Origin: Tomocerus qinae
Lineage: Eukaryota > Arthropoda > Collembola > Entomobryomorpha > Tomoceridae
Length of the DNA: 64,000 nt
Direction of reading: 5' to 3'
Assembly: GCA_020055645.1 (NCBI GenBank)
Contig: CM034547.1
Coordinates: 14,106,513-14,170,512 of the forward strand
Below the pieces are notes generated by a model. That model did not search any database. It was not told where the DNA came from and was given only the letters and a program-made list of their open reading frames with translations. Every line of letters starts with the position of its first letter. Position 1 is the stretch's first letter. This document shows positions 27,960 through 40,977 of this stretch, piece by piece. The translations under genes and the position numbers were made by a program.

Positions 27960-28622
27960 TCTTTCCGGGGCTCAGAACAGCTTTCGACCGTAAGTATGTT
28001 GCAGTGCATCCATTTTCTTCCTTTCTAATTGTGTATTATTGAAGAGCAATTTATCATTGGTACAAAATTTCAAGAAACAAAAGCAGTTTTAAAGATTTCT
28101 AAATAATTTTATCTGAAATTTTGTGGCGAATTTTTAATTTTAAAAATATAACCCAAAAGATTTGGGAGAAGTTCGTTGTTCGTCAATTGATTGCACGCCG
28201 TCGCCGCCATTTTTGCATTCCTTCAACCGTTCTCTCTTTGTTCTTAGTGCACGGCGTGCATGATTCATTACAAATACAAACTAAAAGAATATCCGATTAT
28301 AATTACACATTTTCAAATTGCGTATTTTTATAAGGACTGTTTTTGTTTTGTTGCCTTTTATGGTTCACAATGGAATTATTATCATTTACCTAAGCCAGAT
28401 TTTTAGTTAAATCTGTATTTCTCCAGTTAACATTAAAATTTGGTTTTTGTTTTAGGAAAGCTCCAGAGCTGTTCATTGTTCATTTTTTGTGCGGTTGTTC
28501 GTTCCGTACAATTAAATCGAACATAGTGATTTTGTCAGCGTTTCAACATCCGGAAAGGTCGTCCGTGTCCGCATATCTTTGACTTTCTTAGCCAGAGCTG
28601 TCCATATCGGAAATAATTCAAA
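27956..28622 (+). other. 5' UTR of Mhc copy 1: noncoding exon 1, intron, leader of exon 2
   Basis: Exon 1 is 27956-27989 and ends before GTAAGT. The intron is 27990-28455. Exon 2 begins at 28456, giving 167 bases of leader before the ATG at 28623. The last 19 bases of exon 1 (from CAGAACAGC) and the first roughly 20 bases of exon 2 (GAAAG, then GCTGTTCATT) are nearly identical in Mhc copy 2. This supports both the exon boundaries and a shared spliced leader structure. Confidence 0.75.
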
Positions 28623-31600
28623 ATGGTTATTGAACAAAAGTTCAAAGCCGGCGAGGAACCGGATCCATCTCAATATCTTTTTGTGTCAATGGAAACTAAA
28701 CGGCAAGATCAAACGAAACCCTACGATGCAAAAAAGACGTGCTGGGTTCCCGACAAGGAAGAAGGGTTCGCTCAAGGCATGATTAGCGCCACAAAGGGAG
28801 ATATCATTATGGTCACTGTTAATGGAGAGGTAATAAATTGAACTAATAAATTAAAATCTTTATATCACCAAAAAGAATCTTGTTTCAAGTTCTATACAGT
28901 TTAAAACTTCTGCTTAGTTAAAAGATTATAATTTTACATTGAAAATGTAATATTCCAGGACAAGCCATTCAAAAAGGATCAAGTGGGTCAAGTTAATCCC
29001 CCAAAATATGAAAAAACCGAGGATATGTCCAACTTGACTTTCCTGAACGACGCTTCTGTGCTTTACAATCTCAAGCAACGTTATTACAATCAGTTGATCT
29101 ATGTAAGTAGAATATTGGTGGATAAATAATATTGTGGATGCAGAGTATCAATAATCAATTTAGAGTTTTCGGTAAGAAAGCTATGTAAAAATGTGAAAGT
29201 TTGTTTTCACAGTACGGTACATTAGCAAATGGTGCATGTACATAACCCTGCTTGTAATTAAAGCAGGGATATATACATGTAGTGACTTTTTAAAAGTACA
29301 TGTTTTGCGTAATTTAAAAAATGTCTACAGGCTGCTCTTTCTCCGACGAATAATTAGCACTCAGGCAGATTTATCAAAGTATTATATTAACTTCCATCCA
29401 CATTGTAGTTTGCATTTTTGTCAGAAATAATACTTTGTGGAACTAATAGGGCCTAGTACTTCATTTCCATGTTTATTGCTGTTAACAAAAACTCAGAATT
29501 TGTGACTTTAATTACATTTGTTCACTCGCAATATAGTTTTGGTATGTAAATTGCAATAATTTTCTTGAAGATGCCCTTTTTTGCCCTACAATTAGAGTAT
29601 ATTTAGCAAGGGTGGTATATACCGTATAGACAAATGCTCTTCGACAAAGCTAACTCGGAAGCTAGAGAAATACATGGTTTTGGTGTAGCAATCTTGCTTC
29701 ACGGTGCTGAAATGTAATATGAGATTTGAAGAGTGTTCATATACCGTTCAATGTTTCTATATTTTCTTGTCTCTATTTTTGGTTTATTTACATTTCCATG
29801 TATTCTCTGCTTCAGCAGCCATTTGCTCTCTTTAGCTATTTTTAAACTGGCTCATCAAGGAAAGACATACAATTCTACGGTGTATAAATAACCAAATGCT
29901 GGATCAGTAGAAGAACATCACCTTACTGTCTGCGTTTACTGCAGCAAATCACAAACTTAAAATGTCTTTCAATAATACATATTTTGTCGATACATCTCTC
30001 CACTTCCACTTTCTTCCCCTGTTCCAATTTTTTAGTACGTATCGTAGTAGTAATGTATATAAAACAACGCTGTAACCAAAAATACTGAATTGATATTGAT
30101 ACTTTGATGATAGCTTTCTTCTATGACGCTAATGTAAAATGCAAATTCATTATTATGAATGTTTTAACGCACTATTAGTTGGTACTTAATATGAATATAT
30201 ATTTTTTTAGACCTACTCAGGATTGTTTTGTATCGCTATCAATCCTTACAAGCGTTTCCCCATTTACACACAAAGAGCAATGAAAATTTACAACAACAAA
30301 AGACGAAATGAATGCCCACCTCATATTTTTGCCATTGCAGAGGGTGCTTATGCTGACATGTTGACCAGTAAGTATTAAATGCTTTACAATGATACAAAGC
30401 ATCTAACAGTTACAATGCAATACAAGTTAAAACCACTTTTTACAATTTTGTTGCTTGGCTTGTTTAATGATACTTCTGAGGTAGGGGATAAAATTATAAA
30501 ATGAATTTTTATGTAATTTCTCTTTAAAAAGCAAAAGGTTTAAAAGTACAAGCCATGAAGAGAAAGTAAATTAAAGTTAATCTTTGTGAATTAAATCATA
30601 GTTAAAATGAACACGTAAAAATTGTTTAAGTGTTGCCTACTCGGTATAGTAGTTGGGCGGACATACTGATAACTTATTACTTACAATGTTTAATTTTGAT
30701 GTTCAGTATTTATGCATGAAAAATAACGACTAGAATTCTTGGCACTCACAATGAGTGCAGTTATAATATACTTAGGTACCTATATTTGTCATAAAACCAA
30801 AATTTATGGACTTGATGAGTTATGTGGCGTTCTTAAATGACTCCGGTTGTGAACCATTATTTTTGTTTAATTTCAGATCATGAAAATCAGTCCATTCTCA
30901 TTACGTAAGTGTCAAACTTAGATACAATAAATTCTTAAGCTGTTATGACATCAACAAAATTATTTAGTGTATGCAAAGCATTTATCTAACCCACGTTTGT
31001 ATTACGCAGTGGTGAGTCTGGTGCCGGAAAAACTGAAAACACAAAGAAAGTCATTGCGTACTTTGCCACTGTTGGTGCTTCCGGAAAACCTGGAGATGAG
31101 AAAAAGGTTTGTTACAATCTCGTTTATATATTTCATGCATACGTTTACCTTCCTAATCGTTTATGTGTAATAAGATACTCTGAACACTAACTAATTACCA
31201 ATTTTTTGCCTTTGGCCATCAGGTCTCTCTTGAGGATCAAATTGTCCAGACTAACCCTGTACTGGAAGCTTTTGGAAATGCCAAGACCACTCGTAATGAC
31301 AACTCTTCTCGATTTGTAAGGATCCTCAATCGCTTACTTATAAGTCCCAATGATTGTCAGTTATGATGGTATTTTTTCATTTAGGGTAAATTCATTCGTA
31401 TTTTCTTTGGTCCAACTGGAAAATTGGCTGGTGCTGATATCGAAACTTGTAAGTAATATACATCTTTTAAGTGCATAAAAGATTTATTAATCTTAACTTA
31501 ATCTTAAATATGATACTAATTTCAAGAAAAGAATTATAATAATTAATGAACTTTCCAAGTTAATTAATAGTAATTATACTATCAGTATATCAAATTTTCA

Positions 31601-34600
31601 TATATCTTAGATCTATTGGAAAAAGCCCGTGTGATCTCTCAACAACCTTTGGAACGTTCTTATCATATCTTCTACCAAATGAATACTGGAAAGGTCCCCG
31701 GGCTCAAAGGTATTTGGTTTGTACCGTCGTACATATTTATTTATTTTTTCTAATTCAAAAATCGATTGACTTTTCAAGTTAGTAATTATCCCTTTTATCC
31801 AAATTTACACCATTTAAAAGTAGCCCTTAAAGAGTACCCCTACATTACCCAATGAAGCTTACCCTTATAAAAGGAAGTCGTTCTGCAACTTAAAAAATTA
31901 GATTCATTACTATAATACATAGTACAATTAATATATTTTTCTTTTAAGGGGACAATAATGATTACTTGGTATTATAACTTTTTAGACAATTGATTAGGTT
32001 GTAGAACGGCTTTCAAAATCTTTATCTTGGTGTTTCACCCATTTTTCCCATGAGATTTTACTTTACAACAATATACTCCACTACTACTGTATACTGGCAT
32101 GAAAATATTTCAACCCCTTGTTTGGAAACCTTTACTTTACATTTTTCCCTGTACTTTACATACGGAAATGTGATTTGATTAAAATGTCCCTTTTATATTG
32201 CTAGTTTGAGAAATATTTTCTTATTTGCCATTTTTACCTAAATTAGATGCGTAATAAGGCGTGGGCTACGATTTAGTAATTTACTTCCAAAGAAATCTTC
32301 AGATGAGGAAGCAGGTACAGGTAGTTGGTGTAATTCGACAGATAGTCCCATCCCAATTTTTTTGAGGCACTTTTCATAGTGCTTTGGTTCTATGAACAAC
32401 TTTAGACATGTGTTTGCTGAGTGACAACATTATGGACTATTACTTCGTGTCGCAAGGAAAACTTACAGTACCAAGTATCGACGATGCTGAGGAGTTGGTG
32501 ATGACTCATGTGCGTAAGATCGACTCTCAATCAAATCGTATCCGAGTCCAGTCAATTGTTTTTACTCAAAGAACGTTCATGGTTGAAATAATCAATGTAG
32601 AAAGCTACAAAGCAAAATTGCTGTTTCTGTTTAATCAACTCATGCATCCAGCAAGCCATTTCATTGCTAATTTAGAATGTCATGCTTTATGGTATGAATA
32701 TACACATGAACGAATATTGTCTGCTGTCTGTTATATATATATGTATTTTGAATTGAAGCTATTATATACAAAATTTTATATTTTTATGCATCCCCCGAGT
32801 AAAATATATTGTACTACTTAATTAATAGAAATTGTAGAGATAATCTTATAAGCTAGAACAAATTAGGCCATAAACTACTAAACTGCTACTGCAACTGCAT
32901 CACGATGTGAAAATTTCAAAATCCAGTAAGGTTTGTTCAGGTTGCTAATTCAATGTAGTTTGTTTCAATTTTTAAATCGCTGAATTTTGATCGCATGTTT
33001 TAATTAAGGCATGCCCCCTGTTTGCGCTTGTTGTGATTTAATTGTTGCCCTTATCTGTACTTAATCATTAATAAAATTGTATAATTGTATAATTCGGAAT
33101 GCATAATTAAATGTAATTCTTCTGCAGGTTTTGTCATTTATTTAACGATTTATCTATAATTCAATTTTGTTAATGATCACTCTACAGGAAGCTTTCGAAA
33201 TTCTGAAGTTTACAGCCCAGGAGAGAGATGATATTTACAAGATTACAGCTGCTGTAATGCACTTAGGATCCATGAAGTTCAAGCAACAAGGTCGTGAAGA
33301 ACAGGCCCAACCCGACGGATTAGACGTAAGTTTGCGAATATTGTAAACTTTTAGCCAGACATCATTGATTGGTTAATGAAAGTCCATTTTATTGTACAAT
33401 AAATATTGTTCGTTGTTTTTCAGGAAGGTACGAGAGTTGGAAAATTGTTGGGAGTTGACGGAGAGCAACTGTACAACAATTTCGCTAAGCCAAAGATAAA
33501 GGTCGGAACTGAGTTTGTCACCAAGGGCCAGAATGTCAACCAAGTTAGTTTTATTATACAATAATATTGTTATACACATTTAATGTACTTTAAGGAAGAT
33601 AAGTACTAATTTTTTACTTTCGGTAATTGTAGTGCTCTTATTCAATTGGTGCTATGGCCAAGGCAACTTTTGACAGGCTTTTCCTCTTCATCGTAAAGAA
33701 GTGTAACGAGACATTGGACACAAAACAAAAGCGTTCTTCCTTTGCTGGTGTATTGGATATCGCCGGTTTTGAAATTTTTGACGTAATAAGAATATAATTC
33801 AATATTGCAAGAATTTCCATATACAATTACTAGTATATTTGAATCCACAAATTGTCTTATTACTTTGTGCAGTATAATGGTTTCGAGCAGTTGTGCATCA
33901 ACTTTACCAACGAGAAACTCCAGCAGTTCTTCAATCATCACATGTTCGTTCTTGAGCAGGAAGAGTACAAAAAAGAAGGTCTTGATTGGATCTTTGAGGA
34001 TTTCGGTATGGATTTGCAAGCTTGTATTGAACTCATGGAAAAGGTAAACAATCTACTATCTACAATGTTCATAAATTTTGCAATAATGAGGCGTAACTAA
34101 AGGTACAAAAATATTTTAGCCTATGGGTATTTTCTCCATTCTGGAAGAAGAGTCTATGTTCCCTAAAGCCACAGATCAAACATTCATCGATAAGTTGAGG
34201 GCTAACTGCTTGGGAAAATCAGCTAACTTCATCAAGCCTAAACCACCAAAGCCTGGCTGTCAAGAGGCTCACTTTGCTTGTGTTCATTATGCTGGAATCG
34301 TAAGCAATTCTTCAATTTGGCTAGCAGCAAATAGAATTTTTAACAATGCTTTATCTTTGTTCATTCATTAATTCAATATAGGTACCTTACAGCATTACAT
34401 CATGGCTGGAGAAAAATAAGGATCCTTTGAATGACACTGTGGTTGATCAGTTCAAAAAGGGTTCCAACGCTTTAATGGTTGAAATTTATGCAAACCATCC
34501 GGGACAATCCGCACCGGCCGATCAAGCAAAAGGTAATTAGACACTGTTTGATTTTTGGTATATGCAATGATGAAGAATTTACCATATTGCTGTTGAATTT

Positions 34601-37600
34601 ATTGAGATACGACATTGTTATTGTTACTCCATATAGCATTCTCACCAATTCCCCAAAGAAATTATTATACGTATCCAGTTTACGAACCTAGCTATAAGTA
34701 ATGTACCTGCAGTTAGAATTTCCTCGTAACTTTTGAAATGTACGGACTTGCACGGAATGTTTTAGTAACACAATTTTGTACAACTTTTAACTCTACAGGA
34801 GGAAAGCAGAAGGGTGGCGGCTTCAGGACAGTTTCTTCCTCTTACAGGGTTAATTAAATTCTAGTCTCGTTGTTGATTTTTGAGAGTGTTTATTTGTCCC
34901 TTTGTCATTAGTTGTTATAGTTGAGAAATGTAGTCTTCCAGTTTGTCTGCATATAATAGCTAATGTAATATTGAGTCGCTTGAAAGCACTCAATTGTAAA
35001 TTACTTCTGAATCCTAGTGAAAGGAGGATGATACTGATGTGTTAGTTTGTGTGTTCCTTTACGCCTCAACTGTAAAATGCTATGAATTTCCTGTGTGTCC
35101 CCTTACTTTGTATTGTACATAATAATCCGATGCCGATGAACAGAGCAGTCCCATATACATCAATTTGGACTTGCTATTGACCATTGTGTTCTGTTTATGT
35201 GTGCTATGACGGTAATAGTATTTTATTACCTGATTGAGCTTGTGTCATTAGATTCCCGATGTTCCCTTACGCAAGTTTGAAATGAAGGTCTATTACATCA
35301 TAAATTGCACCAGTTGCAATTGCTGCATCACATAAAATATATCTGTAGACACAATTACTATTTATAAACGATTAGTAATGGTATGTTCAAGTGACAACAA
35401 TAACCATCAGTATTTCTTACATGTGATGGTTGGTGCATCTTATAGAGTAGAAGATTGTTATTGCATGAAACAACCAGGACAAGAAAGTCATGGAAAGTCT
35501 GCAGTATGATGTTGGGATTAAAATAGTGTTTCCAATTTCAAGATGTAATCTAAAATACTCTATTAAACAATACAGGAGCAGCTTAACAGCTTGATGACCA
35601 CTTTGAAAGCGACACATCCTCATTTCATTCGTTGCATTATTCCGAATGAAGTAAAGACTCCAGGTCTGCAAAAGAATTTACTGTTCAAAATATTGCGGAA
35701 TCGAAATTTTTGTTCGTGATGATAAATTAATTGTTTATACTTACAGGTTTGATTGATTCTGGTTTGGTTATGCATCAGCTCACATGTAATGGTGTGCTGG
35801 AAGGTATCCGTATTTGCCGAAAGGGTTTCCCTAACCGAATGTACTATCCGGACTTTAAACACAGGTAACAAATTATATGGATATATTGTTCTCATAAAAT
35901 GCGTACCTTTGGATGAGTTTGTTGCAGAAGTTTTCTTACTCTTTAAAAATGTAACCTGTTTTTCTGTTGGTATAAAGATATTCCATATTGGCATCCAAAG
36001 AAATGGCTGCACAGAAGGAGGATAAGAAAATGGCAACTGCTTGTTTTGATACCATTGGACTACATGCTGACAAATGGAGAGTTGGTCATACAAAGGTATA
36101 ATAATTACTTACTAATACTAAACATAACCCAATTTTCAATGATTTTGCGATGTAATTTTGGAAAAAGAAAAGAAATTAACTTTAGCAGATACGATAACTT
36201 ACCTGTAATTAATCCTAGGTGTTTTTCCGTGCTGGTGTTCTCGGAGAGTTGGAAGAAATCCGTGATGACAAGCTTGCGAAAATCATTACATGGCTCCAAG
36301 CCACTGTACGCAGTTTCCTCGTCAGAAAAGTTTACAAAACTTTGTCGGATCAACGGTAATTTATTAAGACGTATTTTTCTACCATTCTCACGCGGTGTTT
36401 CTAGAAAATCACCACACACCACTTTCTCTTCCTTTACGCTAACTGACTCAGTATAAACGTTTCACCAAACTTTCACCTGTGCTTTCACTAAAGTTGAAGC
36501 AAAAGCTTGACATGGTTAATGTGTATATAGTTGACGTAAGGAAAGAAAGTAACGAAATAGTTCTTTAGAAACAAACTGAATATTAATTTATTTTTGTAAA
36601 TTATATGATCTTTGTTTCAAAAATTATAAAAGCCATTCAAAGTTAAATATTAATTATTGATGATTTCTTTGTAATAGTTTGGCTTTAGAAGTTGTGCAAC
36701 GTACTATAAGACGATTTATGCGATTGAGAACATGGCCATGGTGGCATTTGTGGAAAATTATCAAACCAACACTCAATGTCACCAGAGTGGAAGATGAGAT
36801 CAAGGTTGGTTCTATTCTATAGTATTCACACAGAATTAGAATTTTAACATAGGTAATAATTGTAATCAAATTGCGATTTTCTTAGAAATATGAAGATCGT
36901 ATTGGCAGTGCTAAAGAAATCTTGGCAAAAGAAGAAACTGCAAGAAAGCTGGCTGATGCTGAAAACAAGAAACTGACCAAAGCTGTGGACGAACTCAGAG
37001 ATGAACTGGAGTCGTCTAAACATGGAGCAGGGACTATGACTGACAAGCTGAACAAGCTTAACAATGCCAAGACCGAACTTCAAAATTCAATTTCTGTAAG
37101 AATGATCAAACGCAATTATCTTCATTGATACTCTCTTTGAAATTAACATGAAAAATCTATTCCTTAGGATCTAGAAACTCGTCTGTCTCAAGAAGAGGAT
37201 GCCCGCCACCAATTGACACAACAAACAAAGAAGTTACAAGCCGAGCAGAATGGTGTGAAAAAAGACTTAGAAGATTTAGCTGCCCGAATCCTAGCTACTG
37301 AGGGTGACACTGCATCTAAAGAACTCCTCATTCGAAACCTCAACGATGAAATCGCTCAACAGGAGGAACTCATCAACAAACTTACCAAAGAAAAGAAAGC
37401 CATCCAAGAAATGAATCAAAAATCAGCGGAAGATTCACAAGTATTGTTTTTTTTAATTCTTTATCCCATAATTTTGGAAAGGGAAAAATAGTTTCGAAAT
37501 ATTAGCGACGAAATTTAAAATGAGAAACAAAGTATGATCATAATTGTATAAAATTATAATAAATGTCATGTTTTAGTCCCAAGAAGACAAAGTCAACCAT

Positions 37601-40600
37601 CTGAACAAAGTAAAGGCCAAATTGGAACGATCTCTTGATGAACTAGAAGATTCTCTGGAAAGAGAAAAGAAACTCCGTGGTGATCTCGAAAAGACCAAGA
37701 GGAAGGTCGAGGGTGACCTTAAACTCAGTCAAGAAGCAGTAGCTGATCTTGAACGCAATAAGAAGGAACTCGAACAAACTATCCAGAGAAAAGACAAGGA
37801 AATTTCATCACTCAGTGCTAAATTGGAAGATGAATGCTCTCTTATTGCTAAACTCCAAAGGCAAATTAAGGAACTTCAGGTACAACAATAAAGTAGCTTC
37901 ACTTTTGCGAGGTGGTCTATAGCAGTTACTTACACTTTATTATTATTATTAATTTCTAGGCTCGCATTGAAGAATTGGATGAAGAATTGGAAGCTGAGCG
38001 TCAAGCTCGAGCCAAGGCAGAGAAACAAAGAGCCGACCTTGCGCGTGAATTGGAAGAACTTGGTGCTCGGTTGGAAGAAGCTGGAGGTATGACTTCTGGT
38101 CAAATCGAGTTGAACAAGAAACGTGAAGCAGAGTTGGCCAAACTTCGTCGTGAGAACGAAGAAGCAAACATTCAACATGAGGCGTCGATGGCTGGAATTC
38201 GTAAACGACACAACGACGCAGTTGCTGAAATGGCTGAACAAATCGACAATCTCAACAAAATGAAAGCCAAGTAAGTCAAGCCTTATACTTAATGTTTACA
38301 TTACAAAAAACGTCAGAGGAAACTATATTTTATCATTTTTAAAGGGCTGAGAAAGAGCGTTCTCAAATTTCCACTGAATTGAATGATGTTCGGGCTTCTA
38401 TGGATCAAATGGCCAATGACAAGGCTGGTCAAGAAAAGTTGGGCAAGCATTTGCAACACCACCTGTCTGAGCTTCAAGCTAAATATGACGAAGTTAGCCG
38501 GACAATTGGAGATTTGGATCAAAGCAAGAAGAAACTGGCTATTGACAACTCTGACATGACACGGCAGTTGGAAGAAGCCGAATCTCAAGTGTCCCAATTG
38601 AACAAGTTGAAGGTTTCTTTGGCCACCCAATTAGAAGATACAAAGAGAATGGCCGATGAAGAGGCTCGTGAGCGTGCTACTTTATTGGGCAAGTTCCGAA
38701 ATGTTGAACATGATCTGGACCTCCTCCGTGAACAACTCGACGAAGAAGCTGAAGGAAAAAGTGAAATTCAAAAGCAAATCTCCAGAGCAAATGCGGAAGC
38801 TCAACTGTGGCGTGCAAAATATGAGTCCGAAGGTGTTGCAAGGACTGAAGAGCTGGAAGAAGCCAAGTAAGTTATCGGTCACGTCTTTAGAGATTTTCGA
38901 TTTCAATCAGCTACATCTAAGAATCTATTTAAGCTAAAATAAAATAATCGAATGTTACTATTTTTAGGCGTAAATTGATTGCTCGCCTAACGGAAGCTGA
39001 AGAAACAATTGAATCTCTCAATCAAAAGTCAATTGCATTAGAAAAGACACGCCAGAGATTGACAACTCAATTGGAGGATATGCACACGGAAGTAGATCGG
39101 TCCAGAGCTCTTGTTGCACAGATGGAGAAGAAACAACAATACTTTGATAAAATCCTTGCTGAGTGGAAGAACAAGGTGAATGATTTATCCGCGGAATTAG
39201 ATGCTTCCCAACGGGATTGCAGAAACTACGCAACTGAAGTGTTCAGAACTAAAGCTGTGTATGAAGAAAATCAAGAGCGATTGGATCAAACGAAACGGGA
39301 GAACAAAAACCTGGCCGATGAGATCAAAGATCTTGTTGATCAAATTAGTGAAGGTGGTCGCAATATTCATGAGATTGAGAAGGCCCGTAACAGACTTCAA
39401 ATTGAGAAAGAAGAACTTCAAGCAGCTTTGGAAGAAGCAGAGGGTGCTCTTGAACAAGAGGAGAACAAGGTCTTGAGAGTACAACTCGAATTATCCCAAG
39501 TGCGACAGGAGATCGACAGAAGGTAATCTATTGTAAAGCAATGATGCCAGTGAAAATATTACTGAGAATTTTTTCCATTTTGACAGAATCCAAGAGAAAG
39601 AAGAAGAATTTGAAAATACTCGAAAGAACCACCAACGTGCCCTTGATTCCATGCAAGCCAGCTTGGAAGCTGAGAGCAACGGAAAGTCAGAAGCCCTCCG
39701 AATGAAAAAGAAGTTAGAAGCTGACATTAACGAACTGGAAATTGCCTTGGATCATTCTAACAAGGCCAATGCAGAAGCACAAAAGAGCATCAAAAAGTAC
39801 CTGCAACAATTAAAAGAAAGTACACAACAGCTTGAGGAAGAACAACAGGCTCGAGAGGAGACAAGGGAACAGGTAGGAATTGCCGAAAGACGAGCCAATG
39901 CCCTTTCAAACGAACTTGAAGAATCTAGAACCCTGTTTGAACAAGCTGACCGTGCCCGTCGTCAAGCAGAACAAGAATTATTCGATGCCCGTGATGCCCT
40001 TACTGAACTTACAAATCAAACAGGACTTCTTGCCGGTGCTAAGAGGAAGCTTGAAGGAGAACTTCAAGCTCTTCACGTGAGATTTCAATTTTATATATTA
40101 GTGAGACTGTCAAATTCCGAGTACAATATTAATTTTTTTCAAATGTTTAGTCTGATTTGGAGGAGATTTTGAATGAAGCTAAGAATTCCGAAGAAAAAGC
40201 CAAGAAAGCCATGGTTGATGCCGCCCGCCTTGCCGATGAACTCCGAGCTGAGCAAGAACACGCTCAGAACCAAGAGAGAGCCCGCAAAGGAATGGAAGTC
40301 CAAATCAAAGAACTCCAAGGCCGCCTCGAAGAAGCCGAACAAAATATCCTTAAGGGCGGAAAGAAAGCCATTGCTAAACTAGAAGACAAACTCAGAGCCC
40401 TTGAACAAGAATTAGATGGAGAACAAAGACGACACGCAGATGCCCAAAAGAACCTTCGTAAAGGAGACCGACGTGTCAAGGAGTTGAGCTTCCAAGCCGA
40501 GGAAGACCGCAAAAACCACGGAAAAATGCAAGACCTGGTTGATAAACTTTTGCAGAAGATCAAGACTTACAAGAGACAAATTGAAGAAGCTGTAATTAGA

Positions 40601-40944
40601 ATAAATATTTGAGATGAATTATTAACTTATGTTTCATGAAATGGGGATTCATGGTATTTTAATTTCATTTTAATTACAGGAGGAAATTGCTGCACTTAAT
40701 TTGGCTAAATTCCGCAAGGCACAACAAGAACTGGAGGAGGCCGATGAACGATCTGAAATGGCAGAGCAGGCATTGAGCAAAGTTCGAGCAAAGGGACGGG
40801 GTGGTTCTGCAATTCGAGGAGCCAGTCCATTAATGGTAGGCAAAAAGACTTTTGGTGGACAGTAAGTAGGCTACACAATTCATACTTATTTTAACATTTT
40901 TTCTTTTGTAGAACAAGCCAAAGAAGCAACTCCAGCTTGAATAA
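28623..40944 (+). CDS. Mhc: Muscle myosin II heavy chain, copy 1, about 1944 residues
   Basis: Coding exons: 28623-28829, 28959-29102, 30211-30367, 30877-30904, 31010-31106, 31223-31315, 31385-31448, 31611-31709, 32406-32509, 33188-33325, 33424-33543, 33633-33782, 33873-34043, 34120-34299, 34382-34532, 34799-34848, 35576-35663, 35747-35864, 35978-36095, 36219-36355, 36678-36804, 36886-37095, 37168-37440, 37577-37879, 37960-38270, 38345-38866, 38968-39522, 39587-40076, 40151-40591, 40680-40835, 40912-40944. The phases join throughout. This is the thick-filament motor of striated muscle. Seen: SH3-like N-terminus; P-loop GESGAGKT (180-187); switch I NDNSSRF (to 242); switch II DIAGFE (about 459-464); loop 2 with [11 protein letters not shown]1/SH2 helix [12 protein letters not shown]; converter; IQ region; coiled-coil rod from about 850 to 1920. 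The length is close to insect Mhc (about 1960). No duplicated alternative exons were found in any intron. The tail has a second possible donor (see findings). Confidence 0.95.
40836..40865 (+). other. Possible alternative C-terminal coding extension of Mhc copy 1
   Basis: The penultimate coding exon has a donor at 40836 (GTAGGC) that gives the tailpiece ending [10 protein letters not shown], aligned with copy 2. If that donor is skipped, the frame stays open for nine more codons (VGKKTFGGQ) before TAA at 40863-40865. A stronger donor (GTAAGT) at 40862 overlaps the end of this extension. Alternative tail exons are known in Drosophila Mhc, so this is plausible, but only transcripts can show use. 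Confidence 0.35.
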
Positions 40945-40971
40945 ATTACACCATGTATTAACGTAAGTTTT

Positions 40972-40977
40972 AATAAA
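40972..40977 (+). terminator. Polyadenylation signal of Mhc copy 1
   Basis: AATAAA lies 28 bases after the stop codon of the main Mhc copy 1 frame. A GTAAGT just before it (40963-40968) and an acceptor-like CAG around 41037 leave open an extra 3' exon. Confidence 0.5.

Noticed and set aside
32510-32821. Open frame continuing past the copy 1 exon that ends at 32509
   Set aside because: The frame runs on by chance into the intron. The GTGCGT donor and the next exon at 33188 keep the myosin alignment, and copy 2 splices at the same place with GTACGT.
35620-36093. 157-codon minus-strand frame opposite Mhc copy 1
   Set aside because: It crosses two exons and an intron of the myosin on the other strand and shows no domain.
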